Positions 54,529 to 63,630 of a DNA stretch of 64,000 nucleotides are shown one piece after another; within the stretch, counting starts at the first letter, position 1, and each line of letters opens with the position of its first letter. The stretch is from the NCBI GenBank assembly GCA_963666765.1, contig OY762933.1, positions 2,294,001-2,358,000 on the forward strand, given 5' to 3'. The translations under genes and the position numbers were made by a program. Below the pieces are notes generated by a model. The model was not told where the DNA came from. It searched no databases and saw nothing but the letters and a program-made list of their open reading frames with translations. The stretch is from Foliamicus sp963666765 (GTDB taxonomy: Bacteria > Pseudomonadota > Gammaproteobacteria > Steroidobacterales > Foliamicaceae).

Positions 54529-55950
54529 ATGTGGAAAAAGAAGAACCGCCACGACCGCCCGCAGGACGGCCGCCTGCCCATTCCGACGCAGATCATTGGC
54601 AACGAGGAGTATTTTCCGACGCCGCAGACTCCCGAACAGCGAAAAGTGGAGTTGTTGCTCAGGGAGTGGTCGGGCGAGCGTAGCCGGACCCTGGGGCTGT
54701 CCCGGCGCGAATTCCTGGCGGGAAGCTGCGGGATGGCGATGGCCTTCATGGCAATGAACGAAGTGTTCGGTCCCTGGTTCCGCGTGAACGCGGCGGAAAC
54801 CTACGACCTTCAGGCCTATCCCGAGCTATGGCCCAAGAGTTCTTTCATTTTCGATGTGCAGACGCACCATGTGCGCACCGATGGCGTGGAGCCCCTGTTC
54901 TTCCGCAAGCTCTCGGCGCCGTTCAACAAGGAGCTCGAAGGCGTGGAGCCGCAGAAGGGCGATCTGCAGTTTCGCAACTTCATCAAGGAAGTGTTCTTCG
55001 ACAGCGATACCCAGGTGGCCGTCATCAGCGGCGTGGCGTCCAACCTCTTCAACGTGCTCAATTCCGACGAGATGGTGGAAGGCCGCGAGCGGATCAACAC
55101 GATGGCGGGATCGCAGAGGCTGCTTGCGCACGGCCTGGTGGCGCCCTTCTTTCCGAATTTCCTGGAAGAGACCGAGCGCATGGCGCTGGAACTGAAGGTG
55201 GATTCCTGGAAGTTCTATCCCGGCGTGGTGGAACGCAAGGGCGAGTTCCCGTTCTGGATGGACGACGAGGAGCTGATGTATCCCTTCTACGAGAAGATTC
55301 GGGGATACGGCATGGACCTGGTTTGCGTCCACAAGGGACTGCCGCTGCCGGGCAGCAGCCTGGAGCACAACCATCCGCGCGACATCGAGAAGGCGGCCCG
55401 CGACCATCCCGACATCAACTTCATCATCTATCACTCGGGCTTCAAGGCGGCCAATTACGAACTGCCTCCCGGCGACGGCTACATACAGGAGGGCGGATAC
55501 CTGCCCTGGACCACCGACCTGGTGCGCATGCGCGAAGCCAATCCCGACATGACGAACGTTTACATGGAACTCGGCACTACTTTCGGCCACACGGTCATTA
55601 CCCATCCGAACGTGTGCGCGCATTTCCTGGGCCAGATCCTCAAGGCATACGGTGCCGATCACGTGATCTGGGGCACGGACGCGATCTGGTGGGGATCGCC
55701 GCAGTGGCAGATCGAGGCCTTCCGCCGCTTCCGGATGCCCGAGTCCCTGCAGGAGGAATTCGGCTATCCGGCGATCACCGATGAGGACAAGGCGAAGATC
55801 CTGGGGCTGAACGCGGCGCGCCTGTACGGCATCGATCCGGACGCGGCCCGCAAGGCCCTTCCGGACGACGGGCTATCGCAACTCAAGAACTGGTACGGCC
55901 ACGAAGGCGGCCAACCCAGCAACACCCAGTACGGCTGGATCAAGGCCTGA
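54529..55950 (+). CDS. Tat-exported amidohydrolase (amidohydrolase 2 family)
   Basis: A 473-residue TIM-barrel metal hydrolase. A twin-arginine signal, SRREFLAGSCGMAMAFMA, sits after an unusually long N-terminal region of about 60 residues. Metal ligands probably come from DVQTHHV, VCVHKG, IIYHSG and the late IWGTDAIWWGSP. Members act on amidic or aromatic carboxylic substrates, including decarboxylases. The start at 54529 follows GGGAGGG. The tatABC genes that would export it are at 45178-46627. Confidence 0.88.
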   Translation: MWKKKNRHDRPQDGRLPIPTQIIGNEEYFPTPQTPEQRKVELLLREWSGERSRTLGLSRREFLAGSCGMAMAFMAMNEVFGPWFRVNAAETYDLQAYPELWPKSSFIFDVQTHHVRTDGVEPLFFRKLSAPFNKELEGVEPQKGDLQFRNFIKEVFFDSDTQVAVISGVASNLFNVLNSDEMVEGRERINTMAGSQRLLAHGLVAPFFPNFLEETERMALELKVDSWKFYPGVVERKGEFPFWMDDEELMYPFYEKIRGYGMDLVCVHKGLPLPGSSLEHNHPRDIEKAARDHPDINFIIYHSGFKAANYELPPGDGYIQEGGYLPWTTDLVRMREANPDMTNVYMELGTTFGHTVITHPNVCAHFLGQILKAYGADHVIWGTDAIWWGSPQWQIEAFRRFRMPESLQEEFGYPAITDEDKAKILGLNAARLYGIDPDAARKALPDDGLSQLKNWYGHEGGQPSNTQYGWIKA

Positions 55951-55998
55951 CAGCAAACGGCCTTAGCGCAAGCTTTAGGTCTTTTCGCTGTTCCCTCG

Positions 55999-56095
55999 CC
56001 TTGTCATCTGCCCCTCCTTCCGGGGAGTCGCCATCCTGGCTCGGTTCCGCCATCCTGGCTCCAACGCTCCTCGGAAGGAGGGGCAGACGACAAGG
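55999..56095. repeat. Long-hairpin repeat A
   Basis: Inverted arms 55999-56027 and 56067-56095 match at 27 of 29 positions, and start CCTTGTC / end GACAAGG. A 14-base direct repeat (56029-56042 and 56048-56061) fills the loop. It lies between two convergent genes and may act as a two-way terminator or be a REP-like element. Confidence 0.85.
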
Positions 56096-56131
56096 CTTAA
56101 CCAGGCGGGCGGAAACAAAGAGACTAAAGGA

Positions 56132-56235
56132 CTTGTCGCTCCCCCCTTCTGTGCGGAGCGTCGGCGGCAGGACAGCCGCCGCCGAGCCCCATGGATGGGT
56201 TCATGCGTCTCCGCACAGAAGGGGGGAGCGACAAG
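56132..56235. repeat. Long-hairpin repeat B
   Basis: Perfect 27-base inverted arms (56132-56158 and 56209-56235), again beginning CTTGTC and ending GACAAG, with a secondary GC-rich hairpin (about 56162-56181) in the loop. It is 36 bases from repeat A and 16 bases before the stop of the dehydrogenase. The rest of 55951-56251 has no recognisable gene. Confidence 0.88.
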
Positions 56236-56251
56236 ACCGAAGGGCTGGCAG

Positions 56252-57826
56252 CTATCGGCGGGCAGGGGCAGTCAGCTTGATGATCTGCCCTCCACTGTCG
56301 TGTTCCAGCAGAAGGTAGATTTCCCCCGCGGGCCCCACTTCGATATCGCGAAACCGGACCACGTCTTCCAGCAGCGTTTCCTGCTGGACCAGTTGATGGT
56401 TTGCCAATCTCACGCGCAACAGATCGGACGCCCGCAAGGTACCGACAATGATGTCGCCGTTCCATGCAGGGAACATGTCGCCTGAGTAAAACACGAAACT
56501 TGACAGGGCAGGAGCGGGCGTGAAGTCCAGCACAGGCTGCTGGATGTCGGCCGGATCGAAGTCGATACCTAGCACTCTGCCCCAGGCGACCGGCCTGCCG
56601 TTGTAATTCACGCCGAGCGAGAACAACGGCCACCCGTAATTCAGCCCGGGTTCAATCAGATTGATTTCATCGCCCCCGCGCGGGCCCATCTCCGTGCTCC
56701 AGACTTCATTGGTAACAGGATTGAATTCCAGGCCCTGAGGGTTGCGGTGGCCATAGGTCCAGATCGCGGGCTCCGCGTCCGGTGTGCCGACAAAGGGATT
56801 GTCGACAGGCACGCGGCCATCGTCATGCAGGCGCATGATCTTGCCGGCGGGTGCGCCGAGGTCCTGTATGCCAATGTGTTCCATTCGTCCCTTGATGCCC
56901 ACGCCGAAATACACATAGCCATCGTTATCGAATGCGATGCGGCCGCCCGCGGCAATTTCCGGCATCGTGGTGTAGTGCTTGTAATCCGCCTGCCAGAGGA
57001 CCTCCTCGTCCTCCCAGGCGCCGTCCCGAATCCGGCCGCGCACCAGTTTGTTCATGGACACATCCTGTCCCGATTGCCGGCTGGTGTCGTTGCAGCCGGA
57101 GCAGCGATCTCCGTAGTGGAGATAAATCCAGCCGTTGTTCCGGTAGTCGGGATGCAGGGCCACTTCCATCATCCATCCCAGGCCCATCGGCTGACCGACG
57201 AAGTTGAATGAGTCCGCGTAGGCTTTGGGCGCCCCCCGGACCAGGTCGGATTGCCGCCCGTCAGCGGTAATGATGCTCAAGCCACGGCGTTTTTCCGTCA
57301 GCAGCAGACGGCCGTCGGGCAATGGTTCGATGGAGAAGGGCAGCGGATCAAGTCCGTCAATCACCGTTTCGATAACGAAATTGTGGTGTTCGCTTTCAAT
57401 GGCGCCGGACGGTATTTCCAGCGGGGCGTTGTAGCGGAAATCCTCCAGGTTCGTGCCCTGACGCTGTTCGGAAATGTACAGGGCCAGCGCGCGGATTTGC
57501 TGATCACTGAGCTGCGGAGAAAAACCGGGCATGCCCCGTTCGGAAAACCCTTGAGCGGTGCTCCTTGCAATGTCGTCTATGGAATTGCCGTGGAGCAGAT
57601 CGGCTCCTTTCAGCGCCGTTCCCTGGGGCGCTCCCTGCAGGGCATCCCCGTGGCAGACAGCGCATTCGCGCTGATACAGCCTGGCGACAAGATCGGGCGG
57701 CGCCTCGGGCATGTTCAGCTCCCTGAGGTCGACGGTTGTGGGGACGCCTTCAGGTTGCGCCACAGCGGCGTTGAAGAAGCTGCAGGTCGCCGCAGTCACC
57801 ACAAAGAGAATTACGTTTCCAAGCAC
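56252..57826 (-). CDS. Cytochrome c-fused PQQ-type sugar dehydrogenase
   Basis: A 524-residue periplasmic protein from a GTG start with AGGGAG upstream. After a signal segment (VLGNVILFVV...AAVAQ) comes a c-type cytochrome with CAVCHG, then a six-bladed propeller of the soluble aldose / L-sorbosone dehydrogenase type: PLPDGRLLLTEKR, GLGWMMEVALHPDY, TYGHRNPQGLEFNP and STEMGPRGGDEINL. Fusion would pass electrons from a PQQ-bound substrate to the heme. Whether PQQ is bound and what is oxidised are unknown. Confidence 0.88.
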   Translation of the reverse strand: MLGNVILFVVTAATCSFFNAAVAQPEGVPTTVDLRELNMPEAPPDLVARLYQRECAVCHGDALQGAPQGTALKGADLLHGNSIDDIARSTAQGFSERGMPGFSPQLSDQQIRALALYISEQRQGTNLEDFRYNAPLEIPSGAIESEHHNFVIETVIDGLDPLPFSIEPLPDGRLLLTEKRRGLSIITADGRQSDLVRGAPKAYADSFNFVGQPMGLGWMMEVALHPDYRNNGWIYLHYGDRCSGCNDTSRQSGQDVSMNKLVRGRIRDGAWEDEEVLWQADYKHYTTMPEIAAGGRIAFDNDGYVYFGVGIKGRMEHIGIQDLGAPAGKIMRLHDDGRVPVDNPFVGTPDAEPAIWTYGHRNPQGLEFNPVTNEVWSTEMGPRGGDEINLIEPGLNYGWPLFSLGVNYNGRPVAWGRVLGIDFDPADIQQPVLDFTPAPALSSFVFYSGDMFPAWNGDIIVGTLRASDLLRVRLANHQLVQQETLLEDVVRFRDIEVGPAGEIYLLLEHDSGGQIIKLTAPARR

Positions 57827-57862
57827 CCTTGAGCTCCCTTCTTCTACAATGATCTGGAATCC

Positions 57863-59386
57863 ATGGGACATAAGCTTATGCCAGTTGTTCGCGATCAAGA
57901 GAAAAACTCTCGACTCACCGGTCCTTATGACTCCCTGCGCGATTTCGTTCACGCCATTGAGGCGCACGGCAAGCTCATGCGCCTAAAGGAAATCGATCAG
58001 GACAAGTATGAGGCCACGGGCCTCATGTATCGCCTGATTGACAAGTTCGGATACGAAGACGCGCCCGCCATTCTGATCGAACGCCTGAAGATCGACGGAG
58101 AGTGGCGCGAGGGCCCGGTTGTCGCCAACCTCTACGGCAATTGGGACATCGAAGCTTTGCCGTTCGGTGTCGAAAACATCATCGATAACGACGAGCAGAT
58201 GTACCGGGCGACACGCGATAAATTGATGACGCGCATTGATGACGCCGGGAACTGGATGAAGGTAAAGCCCGTGCAGGTCGAAGCGTCCCGTGCTCCGTGC
58301 AAGGAAATTCGATTGACGGGAAACGACATCGACCTTTACAGGTTTCCCTGGCTCAAGAACAACCCGGCCGATGCCGCCCGTTACATCAATACGGGCGCCG
58401 TATTCATGCACGACAGCGCCTTGGGAACGAATATCGGCACCTATCGCTGCCAGATCAAGGGCAGGAACAAGATCGGATTGAACCCCGAACCCGGTCAGGA
58501 CGGCTGGCGGTTACTCATGGGCATGAAGCGGCGCGGGGACCGCGCATGCAGAGTATCCATTGCGGTTGCCGTCGATCCCGCCGTCTGGTCCGTGAGCAGC
58601 ACCAAGATGGCTGGTTTCGGCGAAAGCGAAATTGAAATTGCGGGCGGGCTGGTAGGCAAGCCGATTGAACTCGTCGAGAGCGAAACCAACGACATCTTGG
58701 TGCCGGCCCATGCCGAGATGATTATCGAAGGGGAAGTTCCGCTGGACCAGGCGGAAGACGAAGGCCCGTACGGGGAAATGTATGGCTACCTGGGCCTCAT
58801 GAAACGCAATAATTTCTTTGTCAACGTCACGGCCGTCACGCACCGCCGCGATCCGTTGTTTTTCAACTCCTTCACCGGCGTTGCGGCCGACATGCCCAAG
58901 GGGCCTCAATGCGCGGCCGAATATCACCGTTACAGGAAACTGATACCCAGCCTGAAAGCCATCTACTCGCCGCGCGGCGCGAACGGCGTCAGCCTGGTCA
59001 GTATCGACAAGAGGTTCGCAGGCGAAGGCATGGCGGCCGGGCAGGCGGTGGCCGCCAATGCCGGTCTCAACAAGGTTGTGATCGTGGTCGACAAGGACGT
59101 GAACATCCTCCGGCCCCTGAACATCCTTCACGTGCTGGGCGCGCGATGGCAGCCAAAGGCCAGCGTTGTAATCCCGCAAACGCAGATGCGCATGCCCGAT
59201 CCCAGTCTGCAAACCAGGGGGATCACCAGCAAGATGATTATTGACGCGACCCAGCAACTGCCCGGCGAGGGCGGTCCGGACCTATGGCCACCCGTGTCGC
59301 GCGTGCTGCTGGAAGAGGAATGCCCGGACCTGCTGGGCGAAATCGACCGGAAATGGCCCGACTATCTCAAGGGTTGGGTGAAATAG
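57863..59386 (+). CDS. UbiD-family decarboxylase
   Basis: A 507-residue prenylated-FMN decarboxylase-type enzyme. GTYRCQIKGRNKIGLN and IIEGEVPLDQAEDEGPYGEMYGY contain conserved Arg and Glu residues of the UbiD active site. Members remove or add CO2 on aromatic or unsaturated acids; this one may be ubiquinone UbiD or an aromatic-acid relative. The cofactor maker UbiX is not in the window. Divergent from the dehydrogenase by 36 bases. Confidence 0.9.
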   Translation: MGHKLMPVVRDQEKNSRLTGPYDSLRDFVHAIEAHGKLMRLKEIDQDKYEATGLMYRLIDKFGYEDAPAILIERLKIDGEWREGPVVANLYGNWDIEALPFGVENIIDNDEQMYRATRDKLMTRIDDAGNWMKVKPVQVEASRAPCKEIRLTGNDIDLYRFPWLKNNPADAARYINTGAVFMHDSALGTNIGTYRCQIKGRNKIGLNPEPGQDGWRLLMGMKRRGDRACRVSIAVAVDPAVWSVSSTKMAGFGESEIEIAGGLVGKPIELVESETNDILVPAHAEMIIEGEVPLDQAEDEGPYGEMYGYLGLMKRNNFFVNVTAVTHRRDPLFFNSFTGVAADMPKGPQCAAEYHRYRKLIPSLKAIYSPRGANGVSLVSIDKRFAGEGMAAGQAVAANAGLNKVVIVVDKDVNILRPLNILHVLGARWQPKASVVIPQTQMRMPDPSLQTRGITSKMIIDATQQLPGEGGPDLWPPVSRVLLEEECPDLLGEIDRKWPDYLKGWVK

Positions 59387-59474
59387 CGAGTAAATTCGGG
59401 TAACCTTGGTCCGGTGGATTCATTCTGCCTTGGGGGCGGGGGAGCTTTGTACAACCTTGTAAGGGGGGGTTGTC

Positions 59475-62279
59475 ATGAAAGTAACTTGTAACGGATTTTT
59501 TTCGATTTCCATCGCGATTGCGGCGGGAGCGCTGATTGCGCTGCCGGCCACGGCGCAGGATGACGCCGGCCTGGAGGAAATCGTCGTCACCACCCGTAAG
59601 AAGGAGGAGAACCTCCAGGATATTCCCATCGCGGTCAACGCCCTGAGCCGCGAAGACATGGAGCGGGCCGGCGTGAAGGAATTGAACGAGATCGCCAACC
59701 TCGACTCCAGCCTGCAGTTCGACAGGGGCTATTCGCCGCGCGACACACGCCTGGTGATTCGAGGATTGGCCCCCACGCGCGGGCGTCCCAATGCCGCGAC
59801 GCTCATTGATGGCATCGATATTTCCAGCGAGGCCATCGCTGTTGCCGGCGGCAGCATGCTGATCAATCCGCGCATGCTTGATATTGAGCGCGTCGAAGTC
59901 GTAAAGGGCCCGCAAAGCGCGCTTTACGGGCGAAGCGCTTTCGCCGGAGCGGTGCAGTACATCACACGCGATCCGTCGGATGAAACCGAAGGCGAGTTCA
60001 GCCTCGACATTGGGGAGGAAGGCTATTACACATTCAAGAGCAGTCTTTCGGGACCGCTGGGCGACAGGGTCGGATACCGTCTGAACGCGATGTACTGGGG
60101 GGAGGGCGGCTTCCACCAGAACTCCATTACCGGCAACGATATCGGCGGTGGCGAAGGATTGGGCCTTGCCACTGCATTGAAGTTCGAACCCAACGACTCG
60201 TCCAGCTACAAGTTGCGCCTGGAATATTCCGACGACGAGTTCGAGGTCGCGCCGCAGGCCAATATCGACTTCAACGGGATCAACCGCGTGCCGGCCTCGG
60301 CGTCCAAGTGCAACGGCGGCTTCGTCAATGACGACGACTGCGATGGCCCTGCGAAAATCATCCAGGATCACCTTTTGCGCACCCGCGCGGCCGACCCCGA
60401 TGATCCTGCAGTGTTCGATGACATGGAGCATCCCGGCGTCATAGGCGCCATCCCCGACGGCGATGATCTTTTAGTCAAGTTGACACCGGACTACCGCAGG
60501 GGTATCGGCAACGAGGATTTCCCCGGTTCAACGCGCGAAGTGCTGCGGTTCTCGCTGGTGGCGGATTGGGCAGTGGGACCGGGCACGCTGACGTCGCTCA
60601 CCGGAGTGGCGGATGCGGAAACGGGCGCCGAAATGGACCTTGACAAGATCGCCGAGGCCGGACCGAACGGGATGGACATCAGCATCGCCAGTCAGATCGG
60701 AGATATTCTGACGGACACTTCGCTCCTGAGCCAGGAACTGCGCTACATATCGGAGTTCGAAGGGCGCTTCAATTTCGCCGTCGGCGCCCAGTTGTGGCAA
60801 GAGGAAGTGGATCAGGACGAGCGCAACAACACCGTAATTACCGGCGGCACCTACTGCAGCCTGCTTCGGATCAAACCCGGCCCATTCGCTCCCGCATTCA
60901 CGATCGACACGTTTGGCGGTAATCCACGATTCGGAATACCCCCCAATCCCGCCCGGAACACCTGCAAGTACTCCAGCTATCCCAGTGCGCTGATCACCCA
61001 ACAGGTCTATGACCAGACGATGATCACCACGGTAAGCCGCGAAACGGATCATCGTTCCGTTTATCTGGCGTTTGATTTCGATTTGACGGAAACGCTTGTG
61101 ATTCGCGCGGAAGCGCGCTGGACCGACGAAACAACGGAAGTCACCGCGCCCAATACCTACAACGCCGCGGCGCGCCGCGCCGAGGGTACGGGGTCGCTGC
61201 AGGCCTGCGGAAGTTCCGGCAACTGCATCCCCGGCGTGTCCTATGGCGCCTATCCGCCCAATGGCTTCGGCACTCCCGGCAATCATTCCACGCCCCTGAC
61301 CTTCAGCCGCAGCGACAGCTATGTCACGCCCAAGGTGGGATTGCAGTGGAACCAGTCGGACGACACGATGTGGTACTTCTCCTGGGCCGTGGCCAAGAAG
61401 CCCGGTGGTTTCAGCACGCTGGGATTCGGTGGTTTCGGCGCGGACGCCAACGGTAACGGCGAGCCCGACGAGATCGAGTTCGACCCCGAGGAAATGCAGG
61501 TTTGGGAAGTGGGGATGAAGCGCACCCTGCTGGACGGGCGCTTGCGTTTCAACGGCGCCTATTTCTTCCAGGACTTTACCGACAAGCAGATCAGCGCCCA
61601 GAGGGTCATTCGCGGTCAATTGGGCACGGTGATAAGCAACGCCAGCGGCGCCGAAGTGCATGGGCTGGAGCTGGATGCGAACTGGCTGATCAGCGACAAC
61701 TGGAGACTCTCGGCCGGATACACCTGGCTGAAAGGGGAGTTCACCGATTACAAGGTCCTTTCCACCGGCTCGGCGGACGCCGCCCGCGTGGGCAACTGCA
61801 ACCTGGTCATGGCGGCGGGCGACCCGATTTGCGAAGTGGATCGCAGCGGCTACGACCTGGAGCGTACGCCAAATCACGCATGGCAATTCACGCTGGCCTA
61901 CCAGGGGCCTTCCAGGATCCGCCAGGGATGGGACAACTTCGCTTCCTTCAGCGCCCACTACCAGGGCGAACGGTTCATCGAGGATTACAACAAGAAGATT
62001 CTCCAGTCGTACTGGCTTGCCAACCTGCAGTTCGGACTTGCGACGGATGAATGGGAGTTCACGGTTTACGTGAACAACGTATTCGACGACGACACGGTCA
62101 AATGGGCCGGCGGCGGTCCGGGCATGCCGGTCAGCGACTGGCGGTTCGCCATTCTGGTGGACACGACCGGACTCGGAGCTCCGTTCACGATTCTGCCTGC
62201 GCCGCGAATTGCGTCAACCGTGTATGGCTATCTGCCGGATCCGCGGCAGTTCGGCATACGCCTGAACTACCGCTTCTAA
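59475..62279 (+). CDS. TonB-dependent outer-membrane receptor (large)
   Basis: A 934-residue receptor: signal peptide ending LPATAQ, TonB box EEIVVTTRKKEE, plug with RVEVVKGPQSALYGRSAFAG, and a barrel ending in the terminal aromatic GIRLNYRF. This sequence type (ENLQDIPIAVNALS) is common in oligotrophic and sphingomonad/marine gammaproteobacterial receptors for aromatic or glycan ligands. A 6-base inverted repeat (ACAACC ... GGTTGT, about 59450-59472) encloses its G-rich ribosome site. Confidence 0.93.
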   Translation: MKVTCNGFFSISIAIAAGALIALPATAQDDAGLEEIVVTTRKKEENLQDIPIAVNALSREDMERAGVKELNEIANLDSSLQFDRGYSPRDTRLVIRGLAPTRGRPNAATLIDGIDISSEAIAVAGGSMLINPRMLDIERVEVVKGPQSALYGRSAFAGAVQYITRDPSDETEGEFSLDIGEEGYYTFKSSLSGPLGDRVGYRLNAMYWGEGGFHQNSITGNDIGGGEGLGLATALKFEPNDSSSYKLRLEYSDDEFEVAPQANIDFNGINRVPASASKCNGGFVNDDDCDGPAKIIQDHLLRTRAADPDDPAVFDDMEHPGVIGAIPDGDDLLVKLTPDYRRGIGNEDFPGSTREVLRFSLVADWAVGPGTLTSLTGVADAETGAEMDLDKIAEAGPNGMDISIASQIGDILTDTSLLSQELRYISEFEGRFNFAVGAQLWQEEVDQDERNNTVITGGTYCSLLRIKPGPFAPAFTIDTFGGNPRFGIPPNPARNTCKYSSYPSALITQQVYDQTMITTVSRETDHRSVYLAFDFDLTETLVIRAEARWTDETTEVTAPNTYNAAARRAEGTGSLQACGSSGNCIPGVSYGAYPPNGFGTPGNHSTPLTFSRSDSYVTPKVGLQWNQSDDTMWYFSWAVAKKPGGFSTLGFGGFGADANGNGEPDEIEFDPEEMQVWEVGMKRTLLDGRLRFNGAYFFQDFTDKQISAQRVIRGQLGTVISNASGAEVHGLELDANWLISDNWRLSAGYTWLKGEFTDYKVLSTGSADAARVGNCNLVMAAGDPICEVDRSGYDLERTPNHAWQFTLAYQGPSRIRQGWDNFASFSAHYQGERFIEDYNKKILQSYWLANLQFGLATDEWEFTVYVNNVFDDDTVKWAGGGPGMPVSDWRFAILVDTTGLGAPFTILPAPRIASTVYGYLPDPRQFGIRLNYRF

Positions 62280-62364
62280 GCGCGTAACGGCAAAAAACCG
62301 GGAGCCAGGGCGGGCGTCCCCCATCCTGGACGAGGTCCGAAAGGCCTTCGGCTGCCTCTTTGCG

Positions 62365-62393
62365 CTTGAAAAACGCAGGGGCCGACCCCACAA
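62365..62393 (+). promoter_or_regulatory. Sigma-32-like heat-shock promoter before rpoH
   Basis: CTTGAAA at 62365-62371 and CCCCACAA at 62386-62393 with a 14-base spacer, close to the sigma-32 consensus (CTTGAAA and CCCCATNT). Transcription would start around 62400, giving a leader of about 30 bases before the ATG at 62431. Confidence 0.6.
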
Positions 62394-62430
62394 GAATGGT
62401 AAAATCCATTGTGCAATGCCTAAGGATGCG

Positions 62431-63297
62431 ATGAACACTGCGATTGCCGCGACCAACCGCGACCTGATCCTGGCGGGCCCGCTGGGCAGTCTGGATGCGT
62501 ACATACAGGCGGTCGGATCGGTCCCCTCGCTCAGCGAGGAGGAAGAACGGGAGCTGGCCACCCGGCTGCGCGAGGACGGCGATCTGGACGCCGCCCGCCA
62601 GCTGGTCCTGGCGCATCTGAGGTTCGTGGTGCATATCGCCAGCGGCTACCAGGGATACGGGCTGCCGATGGCCGACCTGATCCAGGAAGGCAACGTGGGC
62701 CTGATGAAGGCGGTCAAGCGGTTCGATCCGACAGTCGGCGTTCGCCTGGTGACATTCGCCGTCCACTGGATTCGGGCTGAAATTCACGAATTCGTCCTGC
62801 GCAACTGGCGCCTGGTCAAGGTGGCCACCACCAAGGCCCAGCGCAAGCTGTTCTTCAACCTGCGCAAGCTCAAGAAGCGGCTGGGCTGGATGTCGCCGGA
62901 CGAGCAGCAGGCCGTGGCCGAGTATCTCGGGGTCAAGCCCGAGGAAGTGGCGGAGATGGAGATGCGCCTGGCCGGTCAGGACATCACCTTCGATCCGCCG
63001 GAGTCCGCCGGAGAAGATTCAACGTATTCGCCGTCACAATACCTGCCCAGTTCCGATCCCGACCCGGCGGCCGAGCTTGAAGAAGCCGATACCATGGAGC
63101 GCGCAAGCGGGCAACTGGCGGAAGCGCTCGCGGGACTGGACGAGCGTTCGCGGGAGATTATCACCTCCCGCCGGCTGGTCGAGAAGAAAGCCACGCTGCA
63201 TGAACTGGCCGGCCGCTACGGCGTTTCCGCCGAACGAATCCGGCAGATCGAGAACCAGGCGCTGAAGCAGTTGCGCGTGGCGATAACCGCGCCTTAG
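62431..63297 (+). CDS. rpoH: RNA polymerase sigma-32 factor RpoH
   Basis: The heat-shock sigma factor, 288 residues. It contains region 2 (LRFVVHIASGYQGYGLPMADLIQEGNVGL in two conserved blocks), the RpoH box QRKLFFNLRK between regions 2 and 3, and a region 4 helix-turn-helix ending RIRQIENQALKQLR. An upstream in-frame ATG at 62416 is possible, but AAGGATGCG directly precedes 62431. Its usual neighbour ftsX is at 34147, so the group is split. Confidence 0.95.
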   Translation: MNTAIAATNRDLILAGPLGSLDAYIQAVGSVPSLSEEEERELATRLREDGDLDAARQLVLAHLRFVVHIASGYQGYGLPMADLIQEGNVGLMKAVKRFDPTVGVRLVTFAVHWIRAEIHEFVLRNWRLVKVATTKAQRKLFFNLRKLKKRLGWMSPDEQQAVAEYLGVKPEEVAEMEMRLAGQDITFDPPESAGEDSTYSPSQYLPSSDPDPAAELEEADTMERASGQLAEALAGLDERSREIITSRRLVEKKATLHELAGRYGVSAERIRQIENQALKQLRVAITAP

Positions 63298-63390
63298 CGC
63301 TTCACTTCTCGCGTCGCAGCCGCGGGTATCCCCCGCGAACCGGATCTCTCGCCGTCCCTGGGAGTCACTTGTAAGTCATAATGTGCCACC

Positions 63391-63630
63391 ATGAAAACCG
63401 CGACCATTCATCAAGCCAAGACGCATCTATCCCGCATGGTGAAGGAGGTTCAAGGTGGCGAAACCATCGTTATAGTCAACGGCAATACTCCGGTCGCCAA
63501 ATTGACGGCGGTGGCGCCTCGTTCTAGCCAGCGGCCAAAGGTTGGGACACGAACTTCGGAGCCCGTGCGGTACACGACCGATGCGTTCGCACCATTAGCG
63601 GGCGGTGAACTAAAGGAGTGGGGCCTCTGA
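63391..63630 (+). CDS. Antitoxin, Phd/YefM type
   Basis: A 79-residue antitoxin: the N-terminus MKTATIHQAKTHLSRMVKEV and IVIVNGNTPVAKLTAV form the Phd/YefM DNA-binding fold that represses its own promoter, and the C-terminal part (APLAGGELKEWGL) would wrap the toxin. The stop overlaps the toxin frame. Confidence 0.9.
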   Translation: MKTATIHQAKTHLSRMVKEVQGGETIVIVNGNTPVAKLTAVAPRSSQRPKVGTRTSEPVRYTTDAFAPLAGGELKEWGL

